Assembly (NCBI GenBank): GCA_009827235.1
Contig: SPMW01000002.1
Coordinates: forward strand, 1-64,000
Source of the DNA: Candidatus Campylobacter infans
GTDB taxonomy: Bacteria > Campylobacterota > Campylobacteria > Campylobacterales > Campylobacteraceae
Reading direction: 5' to 3'
Length of the DNA stretch: 64,000 nt
Shown here piece after piece: positions 1-11,282 of this stretch (the first letter of the stretch is position 1; each line of letters opens with the position of its first letter). A program made the translations under genes and the position numbers. A model generated the notes under the pieces. It had not been told where the DNA came from. It saw only the letters and a program-made list of their open reading frames with translations, and did no database searches.

Positions 1-62
1 GCCAAAACACCTAAAATTACGATCACGAAGATCAACTCAATCATAGTAAAGCCTTTTTTCAT
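1..62 (-). CDS. Prepilin-like protein, N-terminus only (cut by window edge)
   Basis: Only the first 20 or so codons lie in the window. They read MKKGFTMIELIFVIVILGVL, the type III/IV prepilin signal: two lysines, a glycine before the cleavage site, Phe at +1, Glu at +5 and then a hydrophobic helix. The ATG at 62 follows a good ribosome binding site (AAAGGAG). Products of this class are processed by a prepilin peptidase and form type IV pilus or type II secretion-like pseudopili, in Campylobacter often tied to DNA uptake. Two further genes of the class sit at 57201-58535 in this window. The function beyond the class cannot be given because the body of the protein is missing. Confidence 0.75.
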   Translation of the reverse strand, partial: MKKGFTMIELIFVIVILGVL

Positions 63-297
63 GCTTTTCTCCTTTAAAATAACTCCTAGCTTTAAAATAC
101 CTAGCTTTTAAAGCTAGTGGCTGAAATATTAGTAGCTTTTAGCTTAGCTTAAACTTAAATTAAAGAAAATTTTTTTTAATTTAACAAATAAAATTAGCTC
201 TAATAACGAATACATCATAATAAAAAGCGAAATTTTATAATTTAATGATTATTAAATATTATTAAAATTTTAAGTATTTTGTGGCGTAAAAATAAAT

Positions 298-326
298 TTG
301 ACTTATTTATGAAAAAATCTTATACT
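298..326 (+). promoter_or_regulatory. Sigma-70 promoter of the mazEF pair
   Basis: TTGACT (298-303) and TATACT (321-326) are separated by 17 bases, a near-consensus housekeeping promoter and unusually complete for Campylobacter, where the -35 box is normally poor. It would start transcription about 20 bases before the mazE ATG at 355, which has GGAG at 345-348 as ribosome binding site. Confidence 0.65.
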
Positions 327-354
327 TATTCTAAACTTAATTTTTGGAGATATT

Positions 355-582
355 ATGCAAGTAAGACTTAATAAATTGGGCAATTCTATGGTGATTAGAG
401 TTCCAAATTTGCTTATAAAACAGCTAAATTTAAAAGAAAACACCCCCTTAAACCTTAGCATAGTAAAAAATAAGCTTATAGTAGAAAAAAGCAAAGATGA
501 AATGGTTATTTTATGCGAAAAAATCACAGATGAAAATCTAAATATCTACGATGATTTTTCAAAGGTAGGCAAAGAATGGTAA
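355..582 (+). CDS. mazE: MazE-like antitoxin (AbrB-fold)
   Basis: A 75-residue protein with the swapped-hairpin AbrB/MazE DNA-binding segment at its N-terminus (MQVRLNKLGNSMVIRVPNLL) and an acidic C-terminal tail that in this family wraps round the toxin. The antitoxin neutralises MazF and usually represses the shared promoter. It overlaps the following toxin gene by 7 bases (576-582), the usual translational coupling of toxin-antitoxin pairs. A strong sigma-70-like promoter lies just upstream. The assignment rests on the N-terminal motif and the partner gene; the symbol is by family, not by proven orthology. Confidence 0.8.
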   Translation: MQVRLNKLGNSMVIRVPNLLIKQLNLKENTPLNLSIVKNKLIVEKSKDEMVILCEKITDENLNIYDDFSKVGKEW

Positions 583-920
583 AAGATTATATCCCACAAA
601 AAGGGCATATTGTATGGATAGATTTTAACCCACACAAAGGTAGCGAACAAGCTGGCAAAAGACCAGCACTTGTGCTAAGTCCTGCGATTTATAATCAAAA
701 AACTGGACTTTGTTTGGTTGTGCCAATAACAACGCAAGAAAAGGGCTATCCTTTTGAAAAAACCATAAAAACAAATGTGTTAAGTGGTGTGGTTTTATGT
801 GATCAAATTAAAAATTTTGATTATAAGGCTAGAAATTTTAGCTATGCAGATAAGCTAAATTCTAAAAGTTTTAATGAAATAATAGATTTTATAACTAGTG
901 TTGTGATAACTAAAATATAA
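576..920 (+). CDS. mazF: MazF/PemK-family endoribonuclease toxin
   Basis: A 114-residue MazF/PemK protein. The family signature is clear: GHIVWIDFNPHKGSEQAGKR near the N-terminus, where the loop Arg after GSEQAGK and the downstream Thr of PITT are the residues that family members use for RNA cleavage. MazF enzymes cut single-stranded mRNA at short specific sequences and stop growth when the antitoxin is lost. It is translated from an ATG inside the end of mazE. The pair is full length, so it is probably functional. The cleavage sequence cannot be inferred. It lies next to groESL, a core locus, so the pair is probably a local insertion. Confidence 0.85.
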   Translation: MVKDYIPQKGHIVWIDFNPHKGSEQAGKRPALVLSPAIYNQKTGLCLVVPITTQEKGYPFEKTIKTNVLSGVVLCDQIKNFDYKARNFSYADKLNSKSFNEIIDFITSVVITKI

Positions 921-985
921 AATAATCAATAAAAAATAACTTGAAATTTTATAAAGAAAAATAAAAAAATAATTGAAATTTTAAA

Positions 986-1010
986 AGGCAAGGACGCCAA
1001 ATCCTTGCCT
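986..1010 (-). terminator. Rho-independent terminator of groSL
   Basis: A perfect 9-bp stem (AGGCAAGGA / TCCTTGCCT) with a 7-base loop lies 22 bases past the groEL stop. On the - strand it is followed by TTTT, so it ends the groSL transcript. On the + strand there is no T run after it, so it is less likely to serve mazF. Confidence 0.75.
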
Positions 1011-1031
1011 AAATAATAGCATTTTAGCAGA

Positions 1032-2669
<1,638 letters not shown>

Positions 2670-2691
2670 TTACTCCTTTTGTAAATTTGAA

Positions 2692-2955
2692 TTATTTTAA
2701 AATGCCTAGCACATCATCTGTGTTTAGCACTAAAAAGGTCTTGCCATCAATTGTGATTTCTGAACCTGAATACTTAGCAAATACGATTTTATCGCCTTCT
2801 TTTATGCCTTCTGCTTCTTTGCTTATGGCTATTACCTTGCCACTCATTGGCTTTTCTTTGCTTGCGTTGTCTGGTATGATAATACCTGTGGCTGTTGTAG
2901 TCGCTTCTTCTTCGCGCTCGACTAATACGCGTTTTCCAAGTGGTTGGAATTTCAT
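2692..2955 (-). CDS. groS: Co-chaperonin GroES (Hsp10)
   Basis: An 87-residue GroES, the lid of the GroEL chamber. It begins [16 protein letters not shown] and carries the mobile-loop region ([15 protein letters not shown]) that binds GroEL. The reading frame stays open 30 codons further upstream, but the ATG at 2955 is chosen because the family starts there, AAAGGA lies just before it, and the extension would run through the CIRCE element and the promoter. First gene of the groSL operon. Confidence 0.97.
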   Translation of the reverse strand: MKFQPLGKRVLVEREEEATTTATGIIIPDNASKEKPMSGKVIAISKEAEGIKEGDKIVFAKYSGSEITIDGKTFLVLNTDDVLGILK

Positions 2956-2987
2956 GTTGATCCTTTCGGTTAAGATGTAGTTTAAAA

Positions 2988-3014
2988 TTAGCACTCGTAA
3001 GAATTGAGTGCTGA
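2988..3014 (-). promoter_or_regulatory. CIRCE operator (HrcA binding site)
   Basis: The inverted repeat TTAGCACTC-N9-GAGTGCTGA matches the CIRCE consensus (TTAGCACTC-N9-GAGTGCTAA) with one changed base in one arm. It lies directly downstream of the -10 box and 32 bases before the groES start. HrcA binding here represses groSL until heat shock. The hrcA gene itself is not in the window. Confidence 0.92.
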
Positions 3015-3015
3015 A

Positions 3016-3045
3016 AATATAACAAAAAATTTTAATAAAAGTCAA
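3016..3045 (-). promoter_or_regulatory. groSL promoter
   Basis: Read on the - strand: TTGACT (3045-3040), an 18-base spacer, then TATATT (3021-3016). The CIRCE element follows at once, so HrcA would cover the start of transcription. This is a vegetative-type promoter, so heat control would be by repressor release and not by an alternative sigma factor. Confidence 0.7.
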
Positions 3046-3232
3046 GGAATTTAAGAAAATTTATAAAAATTTTTATTTAAGTTTAGCCAAAGTGGCTCAA
3101 TTTATATGAGTTTAACGCTATAAGATAAAATTTTTAAAGGCAAATTTTAAAATTCTAATTTATTTTAAAATTTACAATTTACCTTAAAATTTTAAAGCCA
3201 AATTTTAAAATTTGCTAGGTTAAAGCTAGGTT

Positions 3233-4543
3233 TTAAAGGCTGGCGGTGATTTGGCCTATTAAGTTTGGCGCCAAAAACTCGCTAATTTGGCACTCATAAA
3301 TCCCGCCTGCTTTTAAATCCAAAATCTGGCTATCGTTGATTAAAATTTCGCCATCAATTTCTCTATCCCATTCTAAAAGCTTGGCTCCATAAAAAAACTC
3401 GCCCTCGCTTGAAGGGCCATTTAATGCGATTTTAACGCGTTTGCCTAGTAGGTTTTTAAAGCTAGTTTGTGTGGCTTTTTGGGTGATTTTTGAAATGCTT
3501 TTTAATCGCGCGTTTATTGTTTTTGTTGGGAGTTGAGGCATATCATAAGCTGGGGTGTCGTTTTCGCGCGAATACGCAAAGGCGGTGATTCTATCAAAAT
3601 TAAAACTTTCTAAAAACTCGCAAAGCTCGTTAAAATCGGCCTGGCTTTCGCCTGGGTGGCCTACTATCACGCCTGTTCTTAAAAAGCTATTTTTGATGGC
3701 GCGCATTTGAGCTAATAACGATTTTATCGTGCTTTGTGAGCTGTTACGGCGCATAATTTTTAGCATATTGGCGCTAATGTGTTGGATTGGCATATCAAAA
3801 TAATTCGCAAAAACCTTGCTTTGTGCGATGCGTTCGATTAACTCAGGGCTTGTGGAGCTTGGGTAAAGATATAAAATTCTTGCTATCTTTACGCCTGGAA
3901 TGCGCTCTATTTCATCAATCAAGCTAATTAGTCCGTTTTTTTGTCCTTGATCAAGCAAATACGAGCTAGTATCTTGCCCTATAAAGCTAAAATCATAATA
4001 TCCGCGTTTTACTAAATTTTTTACTTCGATGATTATATCATCAAGCGCGCGCGATTTTAGCCTGCCTTTAAAGCTAGGTATGGCGCAAAAGGCGCATTTT
4101 TGATTACAGCCTTCTGAAATTTTAATAAAAGCGTGGTAATTTGAGCCAGTAATTACGCGTTCATCACGCGTTTGTAAAAATGTAGGCGCGCTAAAATCGC
4201 TATTTTGGCGTTTTGCTATTAATTCATCGATCTTAGCGTAATCTCCCACGCCAGCAAATAAATCCACCTCAGGCAAGGTGGCCATTAGCTCTTTTGCGTA
4301 GCGTTGCATCAAGCAGCCTGTAACTATAAGCAAAGCACCATTTTTACGCATTTGATCTAGTTCTAAAATAGCTCTAATGCTTTCTTGCTTTGCGCTTTGG
4401 ATAAAACCGCAAGTGTTTATGATGATAACATCGGCCTTGCTGGCATCATCGATGATTTTATAATTTTTTAAGCGACCTAGCATTATTTCGCTATCGACTA
4501 AGTTTTTATTACAGCCAAGCGACATTAAATAAAGTGTTTGCAT
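3233..4543 (-). CDS. rimO: Ribosomal protein S12 methylthiotransferase RimO
   Basis: A radical SAM methylthiotransferase of about 436 residues that adds a methylthio group to the conserved Asp of ribosomal protein S12. The N-terminal domain has [16 protein letters not shown] with the first cluster cysteine and later NTCGF and TGCL for the auxiliary [4Fe-4S] cluster; the radical SAM cluster motif is CNQKCAFC; a TRAM domain follows, with [13 protein letters not shown] near the C-terminus. The frame is open to 4564, but the ATG at 4543 gives the family start ([11 protein letters not shown]) and falls one base after the panC stop. Same strand as panC, next to divergent prfB, the rimO-prfB order known in C. 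jejuni. Confidence 0.96.
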   Translation of the reverse strand: MQTLYLMSLGCNKNLVDSEIMLGRLKNYKIIDDASKADVIIINTCGFIQSAKQESIRAILELDQMRKNGALLIVTGCLMQRYAKELMATLPEVDLFAGVGDYAKIDELIAKRQNSDFSAPTFLQTRDERVITGSNYHAFIKISEGCNQKCAFCAIPSFKGRLKSRALDDIIIEVKNLVKRGYYDFSFIGQDTSSYLLDQGQKNGLISLIDEIERIPGVKIARILYLYPSSTSPELIERIAQSKVFANYFDMPIQHISANMLKIMRRNSSQSTIKSLLAQMRAIKNSFLRTGVIVGHPGESQADFNELCEFLESFNFDRITAFAYSRENDTPAYDMPQLPTKTINARLKSISKITQKATQTSFKNLLGKRVKIALNGPSSEGEFFYGAKLLEWDREIDGEILINDSQILDLKAGGIYECQISEFLAPNLIGQITASL

Positions 4544-4544
4544 T

Positions 4545-5369
4545 TTATACCCAAATATTATCAATTAAGCGCGTTTTGCCAACGCGCACAGCAAGCAAGA
4601 TTAAAGTATTATCAAGCACCACATTATCGCGCGCGATTAAATTTTTATCTGTGATGGCGATATAATCAATTTCAAGCGGTTCTAAAATTTCTTTCATAGC
4701 CTTTTTAATTTCAGCGCTTGAAAGCGTGCCTAAATCTATTAAAGATTTTGCTTTTTTAAGCGCGCGAGAAAGTTTTAAGGCTTCTAAAAGCTCGGCTTCA
4801 TTTAAATATGCATTACGGCTTGAAATAGCTAATCCATCGGCCTCGCGCACGATTTGGCAAGCCTTAATTTCAATATCTATGAAAAAATCTTTTACCATTT
4901 TTTGAACTATTAATAATTGCTGTGCGTCTTTTTGGCCAAAATATGCGCGTTGTGGTTTGATTAAATTAAAAAATTTATTTAAAACCCTGCATACTCCATC
5001 AAAATGCCCGGGGCGAATTTGACCCTCTAACACGCTAGCAAGTTCTTTTGGCGCAGATATTAAAGTATCATCACCACTATAAAACTCATCTTCGCTAGGC
5101 AAAAAACAAGCACTTGCCCCACAACCTTTTGCCATTGCTAAATCGGCTTGCTCTTTGCGCGGGTATTGCGTGTAATCCTCGCCAGCTAAAAACTGCTTAG
5201 GATTTACAAAAATGCTTACAATTACGGCTGAGTTTTCGCTTGTGGCTTTTTGGATTAGGCTTGCGTGGCCATTATGTAATGCGCCCATTGTAGGCACAAA
5301 ACCTATATCATTTGTATTTAGGGCTTTGCGCCAGGCTTTAAGCTCTTGAATTGTTCTTAAAATTTGCAT
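4545..5369 (-). CDS. panC: Pantothenate synthetase PanC
   Basis: A 274-residue enzyme that joins pantoate and beta-alanine with ATP to make pantothenate, the coenzyme A precursor. The nucleotidyltransferase HxGH-type motif is seen in [16 protein letters not shown] near residue 24, followed by IFVNPKQF and the PGHFDGV segment that contacts pantoate and ATP; SSRNAYL is the second signature. Full length for the family. It runs into rimO with almost no gap, so the two are probably co-transcribed although unrelated in function. panB and panD are not in the window. Confidence 0.97.
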   Translation of the reverse strand: MQILRTIQELKAWRKALNTNDIGFVPTMGALHNGHASLIQKATSENSAVIVSIFVNPKQFLAGEDYTQYPRKEQADLAMAKGCGASACFLPSEDEFYSGDDTLISAPKELASVLEGQIRPGHFDGVCRVLNKFFNLIKPQRAYFGQKDAQQLLIVQKMVKDFFIDIEIKACQIVREADGLAISSRNAYLNEAELLEALKLSRALKKAKSLIDLGTLSSAEIKKAMKEILEPLEIDYIAITDKNLIARDNVVLDNTLILLAVRVGKTRLIDNIWV

Positions 5370-5504
5370 ATTTAGACCTTAGAATTTGCGCCTTAAAAAA
5401 AGCGCCTTTTGAATAAAGCGCGCAATTCTAGCATAAAATTAGATAATCTTAAAAATTCTTTTGTTATAATGCGCGCTTTATTTTATAAATTTTGGATTAA
5501 AAAC

Positions 5505-6602
5505 TTGGATAATTACGAATATAGCGAACTTTTAAAAAGCTTAGAAAATAAAATTTTAAACATCGCAAATATTATAAAGCCAGATAGCCTAAATGCTAGA
5601 TTAAATGAAATAGCCACGCTTGAAAGCGATATGGCATTTTGGAGTGATGCGCAAAAAAGCGGAGCAATACAAAAAGAAAAAGTTAAAATTTCAAGGATCT
5701 TAGATAAGTTTATGCTAGCAAAAACAGCCCAAAAAGATGCTAAGGATTTATATGAGCTAGCTTTAAGTGAAAATGATCAAAGCACGATAAATGCGCTTTT
5801 TGATGATGCAAGCGAGCTAGAAAATAAAATTAGCGAACTTGAAATTTCACTTATGCTAAGTGGAGAAAATGACGATAAAAACGCAATTATTAGCATTCAT
5901 CCAGGAGCTGGCGGGATTGAGAGCAATGACTGGGCGAGTATGCTTTATAGAATGTATTTGCGTTTTTGCGAGAGAGAGGGCTTTAAGGTAGAAACGCTTG
6001 ATTTTCAAGAAGGCGATGAGGCCGGGCTTAAAGATGTTAGTTTTATCGTGCATGGAGAAAATGCTTATGGATATTTAAAGGCTGAAAACGGCATTCATAG
6101 GCTAATTCGCGTTAGTCCTTTTGATAGCGCAGGGCGTAGGCACACGAGCTTTTCAAGCGTTATGGTAAGCCCTGAGCTAGATGATAATATTGAAATAGAG
6201 CTTGAAGAAAAGGATTTGCGCTATGATTATTACCGCGCAAGTGGCGCTGGCGGACAGCATGTAAATAAAACAGATAGCGCAGTGCGTATCACGCACGCTC
6301 CAAGCGGGATTGTCGTTCAATGCCAAAACGACAGAAGTCAGCACAAAAACAAAGCCACAGCGTTGAAAATGCTAAAATCAAGGCTATATGAATTAGAGCA
6401 AATGAAAATGCAAGAAGCTAGCGCAAATATCGAAAAAAGCGATATAGGCTGGGGACATCAAATAAGAAATTATGTGCTTTTTCCATTTCAGCAAGTTAAG
6501 GATTTGCGCAGCAACAAAACATACAGCCAAACAGCTGCCATTTTAGATGGCGATATCAAAAAAATCATAGAAGATGTGCTAATTGCACAAAAATCAAAAT
6601 AA
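5505..6602 (+). CDS. prfB: Peptide chain release factor 2 (RF2), TTG start
   Basis: A 365-residue RF2 that recognises UGA and UAA stop codons. The GGQ motif that triggers peptide release is in [19 protein letters not shown], and the preceding domain is typical ([20 protein letters not shown]). The frame is open from an ATG at 5409, but homologues begin with the segment DNYE(F/Y)SELL; here the codon before it is TTG at 5505 with GGATTA about ten bases upstream, so TTG is the likely start. The gene runs in one frame with no internal UGA, so it lacks the autoregulatory +1 frameshift found in prfB of many other bacteria. Confidence 0.93.
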   Translation: MDNYEYSELLKSLENKILNIANIIKPDSLNARLNEIATLESDMAFWSDAQKSGAIQKEKVKISRILDKFMLAKTAQKDAKDLYELALSENDQSTINALFDDASELENKISELEISLMLSGENDDKNAIISIHPGAGGIESNDWASMLYRMYLRFCEREGFKVETLDFQEGDEAGLKDVSFIVHGENAYGYLKAENGIHRLIRVSPFDSAGRRHTSFSSVMVSPELDDNIEIELEEKDLRYDYYRASGAGGQHVNKTDSAVRITHAPSGIVVQCQNDRSQHKNKATALKMLKSRLYELEQMKMQEASANIEKSDIGWGHQIRNYVLFPFQQVKDLRSNKTYSQTAAILDGDIKKIIEDVLIAQKSK

Positions 6603-6622
6603 CCAAACTTAAAGGAGAAAAA

Positions 6623-6949
6623 ATGCATTACACACCAATTTTAGTTAGCCTAGGGCTTACACCAAATGAGGCTTTAAAAGATCAAGTTCGCCGTTGCGTA
6701 GAAGATAATGGCCTTAGCGTGCCAGATCTTGATAAATTAGCCGCGCTAAATGATGAAATAAAAATCTATCACGGCTATGTGGCTTTATCAAATAGTGAGG
6801 ATGTGTTTAAGATTAAATGCGATTCTAGCGATCCTACAATGCTTAAAGATTTTAATGTAACGGTATATAACTGGGCCCAAGATAATAATTTCAAGCTTAA
6901 AAAAATCGATGGCAAAGAGGTTTATTATTTAACAGGGAAAGATGAATAA
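6623..6949 (+). CDS. Conserved small protein of unknown function
   Basis: A 108-residue soluble protein with no signal peptide or membrane segment. I do not recognise a domain. It begins MHYTPILVSLGLTPNEALKD after a strong ribosome binding site (AAAGGAG), 20 bases past prfB, and its stop codon overlaps the start of the next gene (TAATG at 6949), so prfB, this gene and the lipoprotein gene look like one transcript. The mixed acidic and basic composition and the single Cys pairs (RRCVED, KIKCDSS) give no mechanistic clue. Confidence 0.75.
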   Translation: MHYTPILVSLGLTPNEALKDQVRRCVEDNGLSVPDLDKLAALNDEIKIYHGYVALSNSEDVFKIKCDSSDPTMLKDFNVTVYNWAQDNNFKLKKIDGKEVYYLTGKDE

Positions 6950-7365
6950 TGCGCGCTTTGAAAGTTTTTTTTACAATTTTAATGCTTGGAGTTTTGCTAA
7001 GTGCTTGTAATAAAAATCCAAAACCTAGCAAACCTACAAATGAAGCCGAGTATAAAGATTCGCACACGCAAGAATTAGAAAAAAAGCTTGATGAATACGA
7101 TGCACTTTGCGTTCAAGGCAAAGAAAACATCAACGCTTGCGTTCAAGTGGCTGAAATTTTATATGATTTGGAGCGTTACAATGACGCCGCTCACGCCTAT
7201 AATCAAATATGCGTAGCAGCTCAGCACATACCAGCTTGCTTAAAACTAGCAAAAATGCTTGAAAATGGCATAGGCGTGCCAAAAGACCGTGAAGCTGCTC
7301 AAAGCATTTACCGCACGGCTTGTTATAGAGGTGATAAGCCAAGTTGTAAAAAAGTAAAAGAGTAA
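6949..7365 (+). CDS. Sel1-repeat lipoprotein
   Basis: A 138-residue predicted lipoprotein. Residues 1-20 form a signal sequence ending in the lipobox LLSAC, with Cys20 as the lipidation site. The mature part is acidic and then has TPR/Sel1-like helical repeats: one around EILYDLERYNDAAHAYNQIC and a clear Sel1 unit with LAKMLENGIGVPKDREAAQ. Regularly spaced cysteines in the repeats resemble the Cys-rich Sel1 proteins of Helicobacter and Campylobacter, where they pair as disulphides in the periplasm. Function beyond a periplasmic scaffold is not known. It is translationally coupled to the gene before it (one shared base). Confidence 0.8.
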   Translation: MRALKVFFTILMLGVLLSACNKNPKPSKPTNEAEYKDSHTQELEKKLDEYDALCVQGKENINACVQVAEILYDLERYNDAAHAYNQICVAAQHIPACLKLAKMLENGIGVPKDREAAQSIYRTACYRGDKPSCKKVKE

Positions 7366-7683
7366 AATTTATCCAGTGCGTGTTATTTCGCACTGGCTTG
7401 GTAAATTTTAAAATTTCATAATTTTTCTTCGTTAAAATTTCTAGCTTAATATTTAAAACTTAATTTATTCAAAATTTCAAGCCAAAATTATTTAATTTTG
7501 ATAATCTCTAAAACAAAATTTTACGATAAAGCAAGCAAAAAATTAAAGAAATTTTAATGTTATAAACTTTTTGCTTGCTAAATTAAAATTTAAAAATCAA
7601 ATCAAAATTGAATAAAATTTTAAATTACTTTAAAAGTAATTAAGCTAAAATACGCTTTCAATTTTACCATTTAAGGATTTATT
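7366..7683. other. 318-bp intergenic region
   Basis: No gene is supported here. It holds the stem-loop at 7373-7396 and then very AT-rich sequence with many AAATTTTA-type words. TAAAAT just before the receptor gene, followed by AAGGATTT as ribosome binding site, is the likely promoter area for the chemotaxis receptor. No RNA gene was recognised. Confidence 0.6.
7373..7396 (+). terminator. Probable terminator after the Sel1 lipoprotein gene
   Basis: A perfect 8-bp stem (CCAGTGCG / CGCACTGG) with an 8-base loop begins eight bases past the stop codon. The following sequence is T-rich but without an unbroken T run, so termination strength is uncertain. Confidence 0.55.
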
Positions 7684-9675
7684 ATGAAGCTTAATTTAAG
7701 TGCTAAGATTACAGCTTGCGCTGCTAGCATTGTGGCTATTATTTTGGTGGTGTTAGTTACGCTTATGTATCGTAGCTCAGCTCAAAATTCAAAAACTCTC
7801 TTTACAGAGTTTCAAACTCTTGCCGTTGAGGGCGCGTTTGTTACGGTAGATACTACCATCAAAGAAACTCAAAATCGCGCACAAAATATGGCAAATATCA
7901 TCTCAAAAATCGCTTATGACGATGATAATATAAAAAACACAATGACTAGACTTCAAAGCGTTACTGGATATTCGATGTTTAGAGTGGTTTTTGAAGATGG
8001 CAGGCATTTTGCTAGCGAGTTTAACCAAAATGGCGTAGCCACGACTTATGAAGGTAATGAATCAGAAAATATTTTAGAGCGTAAATGGTATCAAAAGGTA
8101 AAAGTTGATCCAAAAGCAACTATAATGCCTGTGCGTTCGGATTTTTCAGGGCATTTGCAAGGAAAATATATAGCTGATGTTGCAGCGCCGATTATTAGAG
8201 ATGGTAAATTCATCGGCGTGTTAGATATTAAGCTTGATACTGGAATTTTTCAAAAACGCCTTAAAACATTCAAAAACGATCAAATGCCATCGCTTAATAT
8301 ATTTATAACTGATATAAATGCTGGCAATAGGATTTTTTCACATGAAGATGCCGCCATAATCAAAGCTGGCACAAGCGGTACTAGTAAAGAGGCGTTAGAT
8401 AAGCTTTTAGCAAGTGGGGCAAAAGAAGGAATAATCACTTACAAAGACACACAAGGTAGTGTGCGCAATGGCTTTTTTAGGGTTTCATCTTATGGCTGGG
8501 TTATAGTAGCGGCATCAAGATTATCAGATATTGAGAGTAAATTAAATAAAGATTTGGTTTTTGCCATAGGTGTGTTGGTTATTTGTACGCTAGTAGGTAT
8601 TGTGATTTTAGCCTTTGTTATAAAATATTTTATCTCTCCGCTCGCTGGCGTTCAAAAACGATTAATTGGTGCTTTTAAATATGTAAATTACGAAACAAAA
8701 GAGCTTAAATTGATAGAAAATATAAAAGGCGATGACGAAATAGCCCAAATGTCAAGGCTAATAAATGAAAACTTAATCCGCACAAAAGAAACAATCGATA
8801 AAGATGTTTTGGCTGTGAAAAATACAGTTGAAGTGGTCAAAAATGTAGAAAATGGCGATATGACAAGTCGCATTAGCGAAAACCCAGGCAATCCGCTACT
8901 TTCAGAGCTTAAAACTAACTTCAACCGCTTGCTTGATGTGCTAAGCATAAAAATCGGCAACGATATGAATAAAATTTCAGCCTTATTTAATGAATACACT
9001 AAATTAGATTTTCGCAATAGAATAGACAATGCAAGTGGCGAAGTAGAAAAGGTTACAAATATTTTAGGCGAAGAAATAGTTAAAATGCTTAAAACTTCAT
9101 CAGAATTTGCTAGCCAGCTAAAAGAGCAAAGCGATGAATTAAACAAAAAGGTAAATGAGCTAACAAAAAGCGCAAAAACCCAAGCTGAGCTTTTACATAC
9201 TTCTGTAAATGCGCTTGAAAATATCAACCAAACAATGCAAGGTCTAAGCCAAAAAACAGCTGAGGTAACCACACAAAGTCAAGATATTAAAAGCGTTACT
9301 GGCATTATCCGCGATATAGCCGATCAAATAAATCTTTTAGCGCTAAATGCGGCTATCGAAGCAGCAAGAGCTGGCGAGCATGGGCGTGGGTTTGCCGTGG
9401 TAGCAGATGAGGTTCGCAACCTAGCTGAAAAAACGCAAAAATCCCTAGCTGAGATTGAAACAAATACAAATATTTTAGTTCAAAGCATTGCTGATATGAG
9501 TAATTCTGTAACGGATTCAGCGCACGATATAGAGCGCATAAATGAAAATGTATCGAACATACAAGTAGGCACAGAAGAAAACTCTAACATCGCAGTCGCA
9601 TCAGCTACAATCGCTGAAAATGTAAATAAAATCGCCCAAGATATAATGGACGATGCAAATAAAAAGAAATTTTAA
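7684..9675 (+). CDS. Methyl-accepting chemotaxis protein with periplasmic Cache domain
   Basis: A 663-residue transducer-like protein. A membrane helix at about 8-28 and a second near 290-312 enclose a periplasmic double-Cache ligand domain (typical ERKWYQKVK and [24 protein letters not shown]). After a HAMP-like linker the cytoplasmic coiled coil leads to the conserved signalling tip at about 545-580 ([20 protein letters not shown], then [16 protein letters not shown]), which contacts CheA and CheW. The ligand cannot be named from sequence. The gene stands alone with its own upstream AT-rich region. There is no C-terminal pentapeptide tether of the NWETF type; it ends in DDANKKKF. Confidence 0.95.
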   Translation: MKLNLSAKITACAASIVAIILVVLVTLMYRSSAQNSKTLFTEFQTLAVEGAFVTVDTTIKETQNRAQNMANIISKIAYDDDNIKNTMTRLQSVTGYSMFRVVFEDGRHFASEFNQNGVATTYEGNESENILERKWYQKVKVDPKATIMPVRSDFSGHLQGKYIADVAAPIIRDGKFIGVLDIKLDTGIFQKRLKTFKNDQMPSLNIFITDINAGNRIFSHEDAAIIKAGTSGTSKEALDKLLASGAKEGIITYKDTQGSVRNGFFRVSSYGWVIVAASRLSDIESKLNKDLVFAIGVLVICTLVGIVILAFVIKYFISPLAGVQKRLIGAFKYVNYETKELKLIENIKGDDEIAQMSRLINENLIRTKETIDKDVLAVKNTVEVVKNVENGDMTSRISENPGNPLLSELKTNFNRLLDVLSIKIGNDMNKISALFNEYTKLDFRNRIDNASGEVEKVTNILGEEIVKMLKTSSEFASQLKEQSDELNKKVNELTKSAKTQAELLHTSVNALENINQTMQGLSQKTAEVTTQSQDIKSVTGIIRDIADQINLLALNAAIEAARAGEHGRGFAVVADEVRNLAEKTQKSLAEIETNTNILVQSIADMSNSVTDSAHDIERINENVSNIQVGTEENSNIAVASATIAENVNKIAQDIMDDANKKKF

Positions 9676-9687
9676 TTCAAAAAGTTG

Positions 9688-9724
9688 CGCGCCTTAAATT
9701 TTGAAATTTAAGCTTTTAGGCGCG
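9688..9724 (+). terminator. Terminator after the chemotaxis receptor gene
   Basis: CGCGCCT (9688-9694) pairs with AGGCGCG (9718-9724), with an inner TAAATTT / AAATTTA stem between. It lies between convergent genes, 12 bases after the receptor stop, and is followed by GGATTTTATTTGATTT. Probably works for the + strand. Confidence 0.55.
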
Positions 9725-9770
9725 GGATTTTATTTGATTTATAAATTTAAATGGCTTTAAGCGCGGATTA

Positions 9771-9788
9771 AATTAAGCGCGCTTAATT
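9771..9788. repeat. Perfect 18-bp palindrome between convergent genes
   Basis: AATTAAGCGCGCTTAATT reads the same on both strands and overlaps the stop codon of the MATE exporter gene. A second, partial copy (TTAAGCGCGGATTAAA) lies just before it. It may form a stem or be a protein site; its position at the 3' end suggests a terminator for the - strand. Confidence 0.5.
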
Positions 9789-11175
9789 AGCCTTGCTTGC
9801 TAAAATCTTTCATACCAAATTTTAACCATTTATCGCTTGCGAAAATATAGCTCATCCACGCTGTTTGGATTATTTGCGAGATTAGCATTGCCCCAAAAAC
9901 TCCCCTAGCATCGCCCCAAACAAAATGCGCTAAAATAATTGCTAAGGGAATTCTCACTAACCAGTAAGTCCCGCTAAAAACAAAAAGATTATATCTTGCT
10001 GCCCCAGCACCCACCATCACGCCAGCAAAAACCGTAGAAGCGATAGAAAATGGCGTGCTAATAAAATTATAAGCCAAATAAGAAGCTGAGTAAAAAATAA
10101 CGCTTTTATCATTGCTTAAAAGCGCGCTTAGCTCAGTTCTAAAAGGAAAAAGCAAGATAGCTAAAATGCTCATCAAAACAGCAGCTGAGCCAACAAGCCA
10201 TAAGCTAACGCGCCTTGCTACGCTAAAATCGCCCTTGCCAACGCAATTACCCACAAGCACCGCAGCGCTCATATTAAAAGCCGTAGCCGCCGTAAATAAA
10301 AAACTCTCAATCCTATTGCCAACAGCAAACCCAGCAAGTGCGGCGCTTTGGTCTATTGGCGTGCTAGCAACGATGGCAAAAAGAGTTAAATTACCGCCTT
10401 GCCAAATCAAGCTATTTGCGCCTGAGTTTAACGCTACGCTAAAAAGATAAGGCAGGGCTTTTTTAAGCCAAATACTGCGCGCAAAAAGCCATAAAAAGCC
10501 TTTTTTGTTTATTTTTAAAAAGCCAAATTTTAAAAGCAAAATCAAGCAAAGCGCGCAACCAAGCACATTTGTAGCTACATTTGCAAAACCAATCCCGCTA
10601 AATCCTAGCTTGCTAAATCCAAAATACCCAAAAGCTAGTCCAGTGCATAAAAACACATTTAGCGCGCTAATGCAAGCACTTATAAAAAGCGGAGTTATCA
10701 CATCGCCAAAACAGCGAAAAATCACCATCGCGCCTTGATAAATAAAAGCGCACGGCATAGCAAAAATCATTATCTCCCAAAGGCTGTGGGCTATTTGTTT
10801 GGCTTCATTTGGCACGGCTAAAAGCTCAAAAATCCCATCTTTAAAAACCAAGCCTAAAAAGCCAAGAAGCGTGCCTAAAATAAAATTTAACGCCAAAGAA
10901 ATATTTACATAAAGCCTAGCTCTAAAAAATCTATTAGCACCCATTGATTGTGAAATAACAGCAGTTGCGCCCGCATTTAAGGCTATACAAAAGGCATTTA
11001 AAAAAAATATCACTTGCATTACAAGCCCAAGTGCGGCTTGTGTTTGTGCGTCCATTTTGCCAGCTACCCAAAGTGGCGCGATATTTGTGATAAAGAGCAA
11101 ATACATCATTAAAATTTGTGGCCAAACTAGCCCGAAAATAGCGCGTTTTGAAGTAGAAAGAGTAGTTTTAATCAT
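9787..11175 (-). CDS. MATE-family multidrug/sodium antiporter
   Basis: A 462-residue integral membrane protein with about twelve hydrophobic segments arranged as two related halves, the multidrug and toxic compound extrusion fold. The family usually exports cationic drugs or metabolites in exchange for Na+ or H+. Typical features are the N-terminal FGLVWPQILMMYLLFI segment, the small-residue-rich TM7 region (GNRIESFLFTAATAFNMSAA) and the conserved GNCVGKGD loop in the second half. It stands alone, separated from ispH by about 107 bases of AT-rich DNA. Its substrate is not predictable. Confidence 0.9.
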   Translation of the reverse strand: MIKTTLSTSKRAIFGLVWPQILMMYLLFITNIAPLWVAGKMDAQTQAALGLVMQVIFFLNAFCIALNAGATAVISQSMGANRFFRARLYVNISLALNFILGTLLGFLGLVFKDGIFELLAVPNEAKQIAHSLWEIMIFAMPCAFIYQGAMVIFRCFGDVITPLFISACISALNVFLCTGLAFGYFGFSKLGFSGIGFANVATNVLGCALCLILLLKFGFLKINKKGFLWLFARSIWLKKALPYLFSVALNSGANSLIWQGGNLTLFAIVASTPIDQSAALAGFAVGNRIESFLFTAATAFNMSAAVLVGNCVGKGDFSVARRVSLWLVGSAAVLMSILAILLFPFRTELSALLSNDKSVIFYSASYLAYNFISTPFSIASTVFAGVMVGAGAARYNLFVFSGTYWLVRIPLAIILAHFVWGDARGVFGAMLISQIIQTAWMSYIFASDKWLKFGMKDFSKQG

Positions 11176-11282
11176 TCTTTTAGCTCTTTTAGCTTTTATA
11201 AATTAAAATTTAATTAGCTTTTTAAATTTTAAAATTTAACGCAGGTTTTAAAATTTTAAAATTTATTTATAAAATTTTTAAA

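Noticed and set aside
5409-5504. 32-residue N-terminal extension of prfB
   Set aside because: Not similar to RF2 and would cover the divergent promoter area; TTG at 5505 fits the family start.
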